Origin: Mactra quadrangularis | Lineage: Eukaryota; Mollusca; Bivalvia; Venerida; Mactridae | Length of the DNA stretch: 64,000 nucleotides | Direction of reading: 5' to 3' | NCBI GenBank assembly: GCA_025267735.1 | Contig: CM046304.1 | Coordinates: forward strand, 25,857,381-25,921,380 | In this document: positions 38,701 through 53,797 of the stretch, piece after piece | Layout of the letters: every line of letters begins with the position of its first letter | Numbering within the stretch: position 1 is the stretch's first letter | The notes under the pieces: generated by a model | The model's input: the letters and a program-made list of their open reading frames with translations, nothing else | Told to the model about the DNA's origin: nothing | Databases searched by the model: none | Made by a program: the position numbers and the translations under genes

Positions 38701-41700
38701 GATTCTTTTAAATCCTATTCTTGAATTTGCACCTTGCATTTCATATCAATTAATTACTAATTAACTACAAGGTTTCATAAACATCAGCATGATTGTCTTT
38801 TAATTATTATTTATACTTCCTTCTCTAGTCTAACTGCTGTTAGAAGTTCCTCCTATAAAGATTATGGAAGCTTAGATACTCAGATGTATGTAGACCATAA
38901 AATATTTCCTCCAAAGATACGTGTGCTCATCAGGTGACTTAAAGAGCATTTGAATTGCTATTAGTCTGAAGATTCCAAGATTGGGTGTAACTCGTTTCTT
39001 GTCATAATTTTTTTTGTCAATATCTGTTATATTGTTTGATATAGCAGTTATAGTCTTACCTTACTATGTTAAATGTAGTTTCCAGATTATTGAGTATGCA
39101 CAGCTGGGGTATTTTCCTTCTCCATCGACTTTAAGAGGAGAGTTTTATGTTGTGGTAGAAAATTGTTTTTAAGATTTGTGAACATTACTCAAGGCTGTGA
39201 ATCATAGTATACATGTATACATTACATCTGTGAGTTACTATGAAGTACAAGTTTGTTTTTGAATAAGGTACCTTAGCAGAGCTTCCTTGCTCAAAGAGTG
39301 AGAAATCAAGAGATTTTTTTACTTTAGTATTTATATGGTTACTTTGCTAATTATAAAAATATGGTCATTTGGTTTGGATATCTGACTAGCATTTGTTGGC
39401 TACTTGTGAAAGAGTAAGGGAGTACTGGTAAAATGTAAGTGTCCAGAAAAGCTGGTTAGGTGAGCTGTTTTCCATAGAGAACCAACTTCAGGATTGGTTT
39501 CTGATTTCATTGTTGGAGGCTTTTGCCATATTTGAATCCTTAACCTTTTTAACAAGTTAGTAAGTTTTCTTTGTAATGGAAGGCCATAATTATAACTGTA
39601 AAAGGTAATTTAGAAATATTCATACATCTTTTTTCCAGTAGTTTGAAAATGCTGAGAAAGATATCAAAAAAGATGTATTGAAGCTTTAAAAAATGTGTGT
39701 GGCAAGTTTGCTTGCAAACAGAAGCTACTGTAAATTATACATCATTGATACTGACAATGTGTGGGCTGGTAAAATGAATGTTTTTTATTACAGACTGTGT
39801 AACAGTTTTCTGTTTACCCTTCTCAAGCTGTTTTCAGACTATGAAGCTCTGTTTATACATTGATACTGAAAGATCAGATAACCCTTAACCCTTTGAAATG
39901 TTTTAACTGTCTCCTGACATGATTTTCATGTGTTAGTTATGGTCAGTGGGAGTAATTTGGCCAATGGAATTTTATGAAGGTTCAGACATGGGAATCTGGT
40001 TTCAGGACTGACAGATTTGAGAGAAAAATCTGTGTCAAATGAAAATCTCAGAGACTCAGACTCAAATTTGCAATCTAGTACCAATGCTTTGTTTCAGAAA
40101 AAAATGCTGTAAGAGTTTGATACTGTCTGAAACTGATAGCTCTATCTGGAGCTAATGTTTTCTCCCCTCACAAGAGTTGGAAAAGTTTCTCTAATGGCTT
40201 AATTATTTATTTATCATTAATTTGGACTAAAATGATAATTAACTCATACAATAACCATTAACCAAAAAGTTTGTTGTACTCTATTTCATATTCTTATCAT
40301 CATTTTATGACTTAACCTTTCTATGAAGCTGGCTCAGTTTACTGAAACATTTCTACATTTTGTAATGCTATAACTTGTACATGTGCCTGTGTAAATAAAT
40401 GTTTTACTATGTATATATTCTATATAATATATATGTAACAATATTATTATCTGGCGAGGTATAGTTATGTCTTATTAATGAAGACATGTATCAAGTGTTT
40501 TATCTAGGTTTATTACTCTACAAATAGCTACATGACTGTACATCTTAATTGTTTTCATTGGTATGATATATTGTACTTTCTGTTGAAACCAGTTTGTGGT
40601 AATAGTTAGTTATTGCCGTAGTCTTGGCACCCAGCTTCCATCATAAACCAGAACAGGTTGCTCATATTTGTCATATCTGATTGGAGTATTACACATTTTA
40701 TTAGGAAATTCCCCCATTGTACATTGATTGAAATAAACAGTATGGTGTAGGTTTTTGTGAATCATTTCAGGTTTTTATGGCCAGAATTATTATTAACCTT
40801 GAGGGAATTGTCTGAAACAGGATGGTAGAATATAATGATTCTCATGGGGCAATTATGGTATTTCCAATATTAACAGTATTGATGAGGTTTATGAATAACT
40901 CAAGATTCTCTTTTTGTGGCATAACATTTCAATGCACAGATTGACAGATTCTGTAGTATGTAGTGGAGTGGAGGTCATGACTAATGTAGAATTGTAGAAT
41001 TTTTAGACTATGAAAAAAATGTTACAAATAGTATTCAAAAAAAAATTATGTAGTCCTTTTCTTGCCACATGCCCCCTGACAAAATCTTTCCTAGAGCCAC
41101 CAGGGATTGTTTCTGTATCTGTTCCTGTTATTTATAATTCAGTTGTGTTCTTTTGAGTTTGCTGAAAATCCAGTGTTTCTAATCTATGTAACACTTAATG
41201 AGAGTAATGTTTTGCTATTAAGTTTAATTTGTTTCAAACATAGCTTACTACAAAACACCCATGGTTTTATGGCAAGTCATTTAGTGAAAATGAGATTTTA
41301 AAATTTTGGCGGCAAATTGTGAATGTTTCATTTTTCATTCCAGAGCATAATAACAATATCCCTCCCCTTGTCTCCAAACCACAAGCTTGATAATAAATAA
41401 CTTGTAGTACGATGTTGTACAACATGTTGTAGTTTATATGTATGGTGCTCATAAATTCACATGTGTGTTGGTTTGTTGTACAAGTTGTAAATATACTGTA
41501 CCAGCTTTCACCAACCTTGCTGTTATCTATGTAATGTTAGATTAAGATCTTTAAAAAAGATATATAAATGTCTCTGTATGCTGTGTTTAATTATATACAC
41601 TTGTGTGTTGTGCTCTTGTTTAGAGAAACTCTAATACCATTCTCCTAGCTATTTTCAGTATCTTTTCTGTTATGTTGTTACTATGTTTTGACAAGCAATG

Positions 41701-42133
41701 TTGGCTTGATATGTAGAAAGTGGTTGATATTAGTGTCATGTAGAATCAAATCATTGAGTCTAACAACACTGTTGTGATATTTCATGAAATCTCATCCAAA
41801 ACCCACCTTGCTGTTTCCTTGAGCAACTATCTAAATCTTGGCTGCTAAGTACTGGAAGACTAGAAAGCTGAAAGAGTGATATGTTAAAGTTGTAAAATGT
41901 AGTTCAGTCTAAAGCTAAAATTAGTGATTATTTACTAAATTGTTGTGTTGCTTCTGTTGTGCAGAATTAAGGTTTTCAATGATGGTTGACTGTTCATTGC
42001 TTTTGATTGCTTTTCTGTATTTTTCTTTCTCCTTTATAGTTGGGTCATACAACCAACTGATTTTAGTACTCAGTACTGTATTATTGGTAGTTGAGAGTCC
42101 ATTATGTTTGTTTTCGGACAACTATAGTCAACA

Positions 42134-42172
42134 ATGACAAAAGATAAAAACATTCCTTGGTTACTTTGGAGA
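42134..42172 (+). CDS. weak candidate short first exon inside the long intron
   Basis: ATG, 13 codons (MTKDKNIPWLLWR), then AGA|GTAAGT in phase 0. The context ACAATGA is acceptable. Unlike the exon at 33.65 kb it has no CpG-rich upstream block. An ATG followed by a chance GTAAGT is expected at this frequency in 29 kb, so support is low. Confidence 0.2.
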
Positions 42173-45100
42173 GTAAGTTTCTATAGACTGGGTCTAAAAT
42201 TGAAAAAAAACTTGAAAACTATAAAGTGTTCAGTATCAGTATGAAAAAATGTCATGTTATAATAACAGTATTGCTATAGATGACCACTGTTCCAAATCAT
42301 TGTGAATTGTCAGTCCATCTGTTTGGACTATTGATGAATTTCAATTTTTTATGGACTGGTGCTAAAAGTGCTGAATTGGGAAATAAAGATGTTGGTTTAA
42401 TGTAAACTAGGTGAAAACTGTGTACCGAGAAACCTTTTAGGGTTTTGATAAGGTCCAAAACAACACTAGGAGGACATCTTGCTAGTAGTTAGAACAGCTC
42501 ATTAATCAGCACTGACAATTGTTGTGCTTTAATTTGCATCAGCATCATTGAAAATGCATAGAAAAATGACACTTTTCCTAATTGACTTTAATTGGAACAG
42601 GCATGGTTGATGAAAAGAATGGCATGTTGTGTTTACTGGTTTCAACATGTTGCCTGTCTGTCTTATCATAGCATGGTTTTTGCTGCAACATAAATTTTCT
42701 ATTTCTGCCACTTTTCTCATGTATGTCATCAATGCCAGCTTTGTTTTATGTTGGTAAAAATCTATGGTGTGAATTAACAAGCAAAGATTTACACAGTATT
42801 TGTCATTGTAATACCTATACATACATTAATGTAAACTATTATATTTGTTTTATTCATTTTGGTCACAAAAACACCATTAATAGCAGTATTGTTTATGCAA
42901 CATTATTATTTATGCTTGACATTTTGTTTGGACTTTAAACTATAAAAGCAACTTATGATGCAATATTTGATTTTCATAACACAGGGTTTGTTTCTCACAT
43001 AGCAAGTTGAAAACTAAAAGTCATCTTTCTTCAAGTTGATGTACCTTTTAATTTTTGTCTATCTTAGCCTAGCCCATGTTTGTGAATATAGTTGATGTTT
43101 GCTAAAACTGCAATGCTACTAATTTGTAGTTAGTACATAATATATGTACATACATATTTAGTTTGAATACATCTGCATAATGTGTCAGTGTATGTTTTAT
43201 TATTGGGGGCAAGCACTGTTAGACTTAGCATGTCTCAGTAGCTCTGCTCTTTCTCTGCTATCCATCCAAATGATAATTTGCAATAAATGAATTAAGACTG
43301 TTGTTGACACTAATTCTGTGTAAGATTGGATATTCAATGGGCAATCTCCTATGTATCTTATCCATCCTCTGGTTGACTGTAATTGAGATTAAGTCCTATG
43401 AGAATATAACATATCCTGTACTAGATGCTGCTGAAATGAACAATATTAATATTTAATTCAATTTTAACATTTAATCTTGATTTGAATAGAATTGGCGAGT
43501 TGACTTTTCAATAAAAGTTTAATGAAATATGTTGATTCTCAATGGTACTTCACCTTTGAACTTGACTGTTTGTCATTCATCTTTGGGATTAGTTGACGGG
43601 TGATTACAGGTTAAGGTTATTTAGTTTTTGTTGATATGTGACAGTGAAAGGAACTGTTTTGAAATGTTTTTTTGGACCATGCTCAATATGATACCTGTAA
43701 CAGTACAATATCAGAAGAGAATCTGATGCAGTGATTGTTCTTAAGCAGAATAACAAAGTCTTACCCCAATACCTTTTTTCTGCAATCAAAGAATAGTAAA
43801 ATTGAAACTCATTCGTTTCAAATTGAAACCTGCATTTGTTTCCAATGATGCATCTTGCTCCTTTTGCCTCATCTTTTTCCATTTCTGACTCTCTTTAGCA
43901 CTAGTTTCCATGGATAAAAATATTTACCAGTCTATATTATTGGTAGCCTTGAGCTGATGAGTAGATTTATCAAGCCTCTGTGCAAGTGAGATTTCTACCT
44001 TGCTGAACTATTTCTGTATCTGTGTTACCAAATTCCTGAAAAAAATTGTTTGATTCAGGTATGAGCAATGACAACAATGATTTTCACACACTGTGTATTT
44101 CTTGATAGAAAAACTGGTACATCATGATTTGTGATGAAGCCAGATACAGTAGAATGTATGGAATAATGATCATTATAGAAACACTCAACTTGATGAGACT
44201 ATTGTTCTCTATATAAACCAAACATTATTGTATTCCCTATGAAACATACTTCATACATTGGTATATACATTAACTTGATGCCTCTCTGAACAGTTTATTT
44301 TATCCTGCCACTTTTACTATGTTTATTGATATTGTATGTTAACGAATAAATAATTAATTTTTTCCTCCCTTTTTTCTGGTGGTTGTCAGTAATATTGTAT
44401 GATTGTTATTGAAGGATGAACACCATTAATGAACACCAAATGTTCATTGTTGTTTTTTGCTGTTGATTTAGTTTTTCCCTTGATGTGGTATGTTAAGAAG
44501 TAAAGATTTAGTTGTCATGCTATTTGAACATTTTTATACCTTGTACAGGTTCTGTAAAGTCATGATTTCATGACATCTGGTTAAAAGGGGTTTATTAAAG
44601 CTAGCATGTGAATAATGTTCATTTATTTCACTGTGGTCTGTATACTTATTGAGTCTGAAGCTAGGACTGTTTGAATGCATTCAATCAACAAGCATTCATT
44701 TTGAAAACAGAAGTCTGGTATAAGTCAAAAGGTTATTCCATAACGCTGTTGGATGCATTGTGCATTTGCAGGATATCAAAGTATTTGACCTTGTTACTGA
44801 AGCTATAGCATTAAGCCATTATTGAGTCTGATAGAAGTTCCATGAAATATGTCAAAAGACATTTGGAAGAGTTTTATACTGGCCTGGGATACAAGTATTT
44901 TTTAATTCATCTGTAAAAAGCCAGAAAAAACAGCAGACTGACAATTTAAGTACAAACACTATTTACAGAAAGTCAGTCTAGCTATAATGAATGCCATTCT
45001 TTTCCTGGACAGACTTTCATAATCACTACAGAAGTTTTCCTTTTGTCTGACACCTTTTGTATAAAATCCCCCTTGACAATTAATGAACACACTTTGTTTT

Positions 45101-48100
45101 CTGTAAATTATAATGCTACTGGTACTTATATTTGAATAAATTTTCTACTTGTATCTCTTGTAAAGCTCCTATAATTGTCTTTCTTGTATTTCTTTTGTCT
45201 CATTCAGAATTTCTGAAAGCTCTTGACTGGTTTTCAATTGTTTTATTTCTTGTAGACACAGTCTACTGATTATTATAATTATACCATTCTGTTTATTGAT
45301 CTTGTTGAAAACAAGGCTAGACTTATCAATAATGCAGAATATTTTATGTTGAGTCCATAACTTATCTTTACCATTATCTTGATGGTTCAGTAAAAGCAAC
45401 AAATCACTGAAGTTTATGGCTTGAACTGTTCTTACAGCCCTAATATTGATTTGCCATGTAACTTCATTGTATAGATTTCTGGTAGATAATACATTTAACT
45501 GGTTGACTTTTAGTTTTAAGGTCTAAGAATTTATGGCCTTATAGCTAAAATTTTGTGAGCTATAAATTTAACGCCTTATTTGTGGTTGACGTGCATACTT
45601 ATAAAGCCTCGAGTGACTGGCTAGATATTGAAAAGGAGCTGTTATCAACTTTACTTGCCATTTATAATCAATGTTGTAAAATGCATTTTTTGGGGGAATG
45701 GAGACTCAGTGGTAATGACTGTAGATATTTGCTTGTTAAGATGTAGCTTGCCTTGGTTGAGTATGAGGGTTTCTCTTGCATTATTTTAATCTGAGTGTTG
45801 TTGAATGGCCAAAGCTGTTGTCCTTTGTTGATGTGATGGAAAACTTTCCAAAAAATGTGATTTTATGAAAGTTTGCTTGCATGTATTAGAATTTGCATTT
45901 TAAGACAAACTTCCAGGGAATGCCTTGCAGACACATTGTTGAAAATATCTAGACAATTGGTTTTCTGCAGCGACACAATTCCTGATTTCTTCACATAGTT
46001 AATGATCTAACTGTTGTTCCTTGAATAACAATATTGATTTTGGAAATTGTATCTTCTGGTATATAAGTTATTTGCAGTCTTATATTGTGGTGTGATGGAA
46101 AAAATCCGAAACATTTATCTCCGAGTATGATAACAGAAATACTTACTTCTTGGAGAAAGTGTCACTATTAGCTTTCTTGTCCAGACAGTTCCAATACTCT
46201 ATTTATAGTATGTAAGTATCAAAGACTTTTTGTCATAGTATGTTAGTTATTAATGTTGTGTTTATCACAAGGTTTTGTCTGATCTCAGATTTATTGCTTA
46301 ATTAATTGGTTCAATATTTATTCTGCTTGCACTTTTCTGTATTACTTGTCCATTCATTCAACTAGACCTGTAGGCCAAGAAATCTGCAATTTATTGTCTG
46401 CATCTCTGTTCAGTACTCTGTGACACACAGTAACTCTCTTAACATATAATAATTCTGAATAAAGTCTTGGATTCTACTTCTTTGAACTCTGTAATGTTCT
46501 GAGTTGTAGCTTTTATTATTGACCTATATTTGCAATGATGTTGCACAGTAGAAGTTGAAAAGATGCAACAGTATTATAAAAGTAAGTTAATTAGCAAACA
46601 GAGCATAACATGCTGTTTCAAATCCTTAGATTAAAGCTCATTAATTAACAATTTTTGTTGGTACATCATTAGGCAGACTTTACTCCTGGTTATGTTTTGC
46701 TCTCAATGTTCACACAAGAGTCATGGTCACAGCATGAGGTAGAGCCTTGCAATTTCTGCCAGGCACATTTTTAATGCACTCACATAATTTACTGGTAATC
46801 TTAACTTGAATCTGTAAAATTTCACAGCAACTGAGCCACATGCCTCCACTCTTGGTTTCCTTATTTCACCTTTGTGTTACAGAGATAACTTTGTTTAAAA
46901 GTGATTGAGATCTAGATAGAAAGATGATTTGTATGGCACAAGTACTTAATTAAACATGGTGAAGTATGATTTCGATGTAAGTACTTTGAAGAATGAGGTA
47001 TCAAGCATGAAACTATGAAGTTTTTGGTCATGGGGAACAGATTTGTGCCTTGTAGCTAAATCAAGGATGTTCAAACAGCAATGACTGCTTGCAGAAAGCT
47101 CATTTTTGATATTGCTCGATTTACTGCTCAAATGTTATGTTTGAGGCTATAGTTGTAGGAAATTTTATATGGGAAATAAGCAGTCATCTGGAAGTCTGGG
47201 AAACTAAGTTTTCAGTTAGAGAGTTTTTGTCAATCACTCTTGAACTATAAATTCATAGTCTGGAAATGTATGACTGCATTGCAAGGGTTTTGATTACACT
47301 TTTATTGGAAATTGTCATCTCATTGGACAGTTATAATATCTATTTCTGTCGTATTGTTAAGTGGAAAGGCAAACAATGTATTCGATGCATCTAATAATGA
47401 AAGAGTTTTGAGTATGCTTTTATCTGTGAAAATTATTATTGATAATTGTTACATCTATCTTGTTTATTCTGCTGGATAAAAGAAACTAGTGCTGGAAACA
47501 TTGATTAACTTAGTTAGGAAGAAAGTCTTGTAACATTGGTCTATCCTCATTTTTGCTAGAATTGATTTTGTTCTGCAATCATTTAACAATGTAATTGGGC
47601 TGTTAACTATTTCCTGTATTTGGGATTCTATTGAATGGGACTTTTATCAATACAGACTTTTAATGAGAAAAAGACTGTTGATAAGAAAGGAGTAGAACCA
47701 TAAAATTATGGAAACCTCCTCCATTTTTACTGAAATGAGGTTAAAACTATTGATTTAAAGCATATGAGCACCAATGATCCTGATGCCATTTTACCTGATG
47801 TCTTACTGTTGTTGACAAGTTGCTGGAGATCATTTTGACCCCTTTTCTCTTCAGTCTGCGCCTCTTGTGGTTCTGATTGGTGAAAAGTGGTGTTAATCTC
47901 AAAATCTAACTAACAAAAACTCATGTTAATCATTTAAACTGTTTTATTCCAAGAAGATTATGGTTGTATTTTGTCATGACAATTATAAGAAGTGTAGGAA
48001 TTTTTATAAAGATCAATGGCAACAGCTGTAAGATGTTGAGTGACCTATAAAGACATAGTAATTCTTGTTTTATAGATCTCTGACTACACATTACATTATA

Positions 48101-51100
48101 GTATATTAGTAATATTATATCAATGATAGTAGTTGTACATCTATTATTATTGCACCCTAGATAATAGATTCCTCTTGTAATAGATTATTTACCTATATGG
48201 TGGATCCAGAGAGATGGAAATGGGACGGTGATTTCAGACCTACCAAGCGGAATTTTAAAATGTTTGAAAACATGCTGAAAACAGGATTTGAAATAAAAAT
48301 TTTGGTGCCCTGACCATCCCTGGACAATTTGGGTTCATTTGAAAGCTTTCTACTTCCACCCCTGTACATTCAAGTAGTGTTGGTTCAGGTACTTTAAAAC
48401 AATATCTAGACTGATAAGCCATTAGGTTGATAATATTCTATAAGATTTAGATTTTTTTCATAGTTTTGGTATCTGTAATCCAGTGAGGCTATGTTGTTAG
48501 AATGTATTCATTTGAGTAGGTGGATCTTCATCACGAATTTGTTGATTTACATTTTTGCAATTCCAGGATGTTGAGAGATTCAAGAATTTTGCAATGTTGA
48601 TGAATTAATGTTTTGAATGTGGTCTCTAGTTGCATGCTGGTTTCATGGAGTAAGGCTCTTGAAGATTTATAAGGACTAGGTCTTGCATGGTCAATTTCTG
48701 ACTGTTCTCTTTCTGTTCCCAGTGTTCTGTATTTTAAGTCCTCCATTGCACAAAAGTGTAAATTTGCTGGAAGCCATAGTGGTTAGGTGCAAGAAAAGTT
48801 CCCTCCTTTACTTCATTTATAAGCTCAGCTTGTTGTGTGCACTGCTTGAAGCCATTGTATTTAGATATAAAACATGTCCCTTTCTCCTTAATTTCCAACT
48901 GTACTGTCACTATAAAATCTTCCTTTCAGCCTGGTAATGTTATTTTTATTGCTTTAATTATAGTGTCTTGTTTTGTTGAGTGCAAGCAATTTATTGGGTG
49001 TTTCAAATTTCGTCTCATGCTGTGTTGCACAACAATAAATGAATAAGGTTCTCATATGACATAATCTGTCTCTTAACTTCATCCTCTTCCTACATATTTT
49101 ACATAATTGCATAATAATTATAGTACATACTACTTGAAGATAGAAGTCACGTGTTGAAACTATTTTTGGATGCTTATTGTAGTAGGTCCTCCAGAGTCAT
49201 CTAGTGCTGACTGTACTCTGTATAAATTTGAATTGTGTTGCATTTAATCTTCATGATGCAATAAGTAAAATGGGGCATTCTTTACTAAAAGCATGTATTG
49301 AAAATTGGATTAAGAACTAATTTTCCTGAAAAAATATCTTAAATAGGAATCCCCCCACACCTTTAAAGATTATGTTGATTTGTTTTCTAAAAATTAAATA
49401 TGAACAATTGTGTGTAGTGTGTTGGAAGTATTAGTCATTCCTATGTCTGCAGCAACTGTATATTTCATTTGGTTTGATTCCAATTCTTAATTCTAAATTT
49501 TCCCATACATTGAATATGATTGTTCCAAAAAATAAAAATTAACAAGGATGCTGGCAAGATGTAAGGTCATGGTCCATTAGTGAAATGCAGGTTCCAATAC
49601 TCTGAACTTATGACAATTTCTTCGCAGAATTCAATATTATTGACTTCCGTCTGCATTCAGTATAATGCTGTATAAGACCAGTAGCAAAATACTGTACTAG
49701 AAAATAATTGAATATTTTAATTGTGATTTGTAATTCCACTGTAAATTTTGTCTATTCTTTTTACCATTGTGGCTTTAACTACCTGAATAATTTCACTAAT
49801 AGTTCTAATCCTTTTGTCAGATCAAATTTTTGATGAACAATGTATAAACCTCTTTATCAATTTCATCTTTTAAGCTTACTAGATATTTCAACAGTCTTAA
49901 AAGATGATAAATTTTGATAATCTTTGTTGTAATTACACTTGTATCTTTTCTAAGGCCAACCCTAATAACAAATTGAATGTTAGTTTACCATGCTGTGGCT
50001 CAGAAAGTCTATGGTTAGTCCGTTGCCAGTTTATTTGATTTTGTTCAAAATCTTAAGTGAAATGGACCTAAGTGTTATCATTATGTCAGTGTAACAGTTA
50101 ATACTAAGCTGTCACCTGATAAATTGCAATGTCTGAGAGCAAGGTTGAAACCCTTCAAAATCTCTAAGAAAATTGTAAAATGAACAAACAAACCCAAGTA
50201 TAATTTTTTTACTTTGTATCACAAAATGGAAAAATGATTTGCTCATGCTCCAACTGGAAGTTAGCCACATGACCTGTTTGGTGCATGGGCAGAAATATGT
50301 GGAGTTATTTAATATCATTAAAATTTTAAATGTAATGTGTACAATTGAAAACCATTGGCTTGAATGGCTTTATCAGATTATGGTATTATGAACGAATATT
50401 TTTTTCATAATGGTCTAATATTGTATAGAGATTTTTTCAGTATAGAATCTTACAATGGAAACAATCCAAGTATCAGTCATCATGTATGTTTATATAGATC
50501 ATATCATCAATGATAAAACTTCACTAATTGGTTTGTCTGTCTTAGAAATATTTACAAAACTTCTTACTAATCTTCACGTTTTTCTGGTAAACTGGTGATT
50601 TATCATCATTTATTAGAAGTTATATACTTTAGTTCATGCTCCTACATAACGAGTGCTTCTGTTACATCTAAACTTGAAAATTTTATATAAAGTTATGAAG
50701 CTTTGTTCATTTGTACATGTGTAAAATAAAACTGCACAATGTTTGATGTGCTCATTGATTGCACTCTGCTTTTGGCAGATCAAAATTATTGCTATTATAA
50801 AGTAAATGACAAATGTCAGTAATTTCTTAATTCAAACTTGCAAATGTTTTGGAAAACTTCTTGAGTTTTGTTGCTCCACTAGTGTGAGGTTTTAAAATTA
50901 AAAATATGAAATAGCCACTAAGATTATTGCTGTTTCCAAATAGGATTTGTTTCCATTTGACTTGTCAGTGGCATCTGCAGCCATGTTACAATGTTGAAAT
51001 TTCTTTTTTGTCTTTAATTGCTTTGCATGGTTGCCATACTGTAACATGTTCATTTTCATGTTCATAAAATGTTAGGAGCTGGAAACCAGCATTCTTCTGT

Positions 51101-53650
51101 AAAATATTACTGGTTTCCAGTTTTTCATGGTAGGTTTAGTTTTTCTGGTTTTGTGTACATAATTTACTCATGTTTTGTATTAACAAGCATTCCTATAACT
51201 ATGAGAAATATCATTACTTCCAAATGAACTTGGTTTATTACCACACTATTGTTAAAATACCATAACATTTGTCTATAATTATGGTTTCTGTGAATTTTTG
51301 TACTGTAGAACTTTCTTTGAAGCCTGGAGGTTGGTATTCGTTATGGTGCAGTGAAAGTATTTAGCCTGCTGAGTGGTAGGATTTTGAGGGAAATGAAATT
51401 TTTTAGCAATTGTTTTTGATGGGTGGCATTTAGTTCATGCACATATTGTCATATTGTTTTGATTCATTTTGAAGGCAGTTGTGAGTACAGCTTTCTGTAC
51501 TTGTTTACTTTGTGGTGAGATGGCATACTGAGGATGTTCTAGAAGAGCAGTTATAATGTACAGCAGAATGGGACAGCATATTTCAATATGATTTAAATAT
51601 CAAAAGAACAACTTTGATATTAAAGGAAGGTTTTGTCAGAATATGGTAGATGGTCAGAAACAAAAGGCTGAGTGAAAAAATGGTTCTTCAAGTTGTTCTG
51701 TAAAGGTTCTGAGACACATGGTTGGAAAAGGCGCCCCTTCAATATGCTGTAGTCTTAGTATTACTATTACTAGTATGTCCTGACATTGCAAAGACAGTCT
51801 CCATGAAGTAACATAATGTAAAATATGATTCACAAAAGACCTGTGTTCTTGCATATCATTATGGTAATCAGTGGCAAAACGGTATTGATCAATACATCTA
51901 AGGCCATAAGTTTTGAGTTCTTGGCTTTTCTGTAGGGATTCAAATTGGCTGTGATGTGATGGAACAGTTTTGGCTTCAACTCAAGTTTAGCTGAATAAGC
52001 ATTATAAATGATGGAACTGTGGACATTTTTGTCTTGATATTAATGGGTTCTATGTATTTTCAATATTACCTGGCACTGAGAAGGAAAAACTGGTGAAGCA
52101 ATTTTTCATAGAATAATATATTTCTGCATGATTATATACCAGCCATTAATAAAGGATTTTTTTCTTATAATTATTGTATTGTGAAAGAATGATTATTTGG
52201 CACTGGATACTAATTGCTATGTCTATGAAGCAAGAAAATGTGTGAGATTGGCCTGGTTTCCTAGTTTTTGTCTGCAATTATTCATTCTATAGCAATTATA
52301 TAGTGCTGGTTCCAGTCTAACCTTTGGTATTTTGTGCTTGCTGGTTCCCTGGAATTTGTTTGTGTTATGGAATTGTGTTATTAATAACAGTTGTAAACAC
52401 TTGTTAATTTTTGAGTATTTAATCTGATTTATATGTCTATTTGACCTTCTTCTAGTTCTTCTTGGGCTACTTATGAATTCAGGTGATATGGTAGGTCTTT
52501 TGTTTTTTGTAAGATAACTACTTTGAAGTTTTATATTTAGCTTACTATTCTATGACTGTGTTCTCTGTAAATGCCATTGTTTGACCTTGGTACTGGAAGC
52601 AACATCATTGTATATTCATGTATATTATATAGTTATGCTAGGAGACACCGTTGCTTAAAGCATAAGCAGTGGTTGTTACAGAATTGAGTTTTACTGGATG
52701 AATTAAGCAGACCATAAAAAAAAATTGTTTGTGGTAAACCACAGTTTTTGCCATGCTAATCCCAGCCGCAGCAGGTCATACCGAGTACCATGGAAATATT
52801 GATTTCCTTTGTTAGGAAGAAGTTTTTAGCTCCTTAAAAACAGTTAACAAGAACTGATGTAAGAAAGTTTTCCATGATAACTTGATAGGTGTGTTGATGA
52901 AAATGTTAAGTCAGAATAAAGATTGAAAATCATTGCAATTGTTTCCTTATTTTTGATGCTTTGATGTTTGAGCTACCCAAAAATGTGTAATTTCAACCAA
53001 CATTGCCTTTGGAACTTATTAATCATTTCTAGACATTGCCTGGGTTTGGCTGATTGTCTATCTTGGTGTATTATATGTTACTTCATCATAGATGATAGAT
53101 ATAATTACATTTTTAATTCTAGCCCATTACATCTGAAATAGATTGTGTAAATTCCTTAGTTGTCTGATTTCTATCCTAAATCCACCATTTGTTTCCTCTC
53201 TCTATCAAAGTCTTGTATTCTCTTTGAAATATATTTCTGTTTATAACTCATTGATTGAAAGTTTAAAATATCTCAACAATGGTGTCAGAAATTAATCAAT
53301 TTTTCTGGTGTATTTTAAATTTTATGTAATAGGTTAAATCTGCCAAATAGGTTGCAAATGTTTTTCAATATGGGTGGGGAATGTTTTATTGGGGCTTATT
53401 TATCTGGTTGAAAATAGTCTTGTATAAGAGCATTGAAACAAGACCAACTTAAAGTCACATTTAGCTTACTGCAAATCACTGTTTCCTCATTGTGATATAG
53501 GACCATTGGTTCAAGAACTACCAGTCACAGCTTTTTATATGAGTAAATAAGCAGTAAACTCACAAAGATGAGAGTATTGTGCTGGAGCATCACAGAAACA
53601 CTATTTGAGTGAAGTGTTAGCCTCTTATGACTCCTGAATGATAAAAAAGG

Positions 53651-53797
53651 CAGCCAGCTTACGAGACAGCCAGCCAACCAACCAAACAGCCAGTCTGCCA
53701 TCAAGTCAGACAGCCAAATAGCCAGCTAGCCAACAAGACAGCCAGCCAACCAGCCAACCAATCAAATAGTCAGTCAGCTCACCAACTAACAACCTAG
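53651..53797. repeat. degenerate CAGC/CAAC short tandem repeat
   Basis: About 147 bp of 4-bp-based repeat, mixing CAGC, CAAC, CAAA and GACAGC units (for example CAGCCAGCCAACCAACC). It is strikingly free of the T-richness around it. Confidence 0.8.

Noticed and set aside
41107..42938. Hydrophobic short plus-strand frames in the long intron
   Set aside because: The T-rich sense strand produces Phe/Leu/Ile-rich chance frames; no conserved motif or splice structure.
46560..46585. Another short ATG-to-GTAAGT first exon (MQQYYK)
   Set aside because: Ends in phase 1, has no promoter-like context, and such pairs are expected by chance in a 29-kb intron.
53651..53797. Part of a low-complexity coding exon
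   Set aside because: No surrounding open frame with splice sites; a degenerate 4-bp-based simple repeat explains it.
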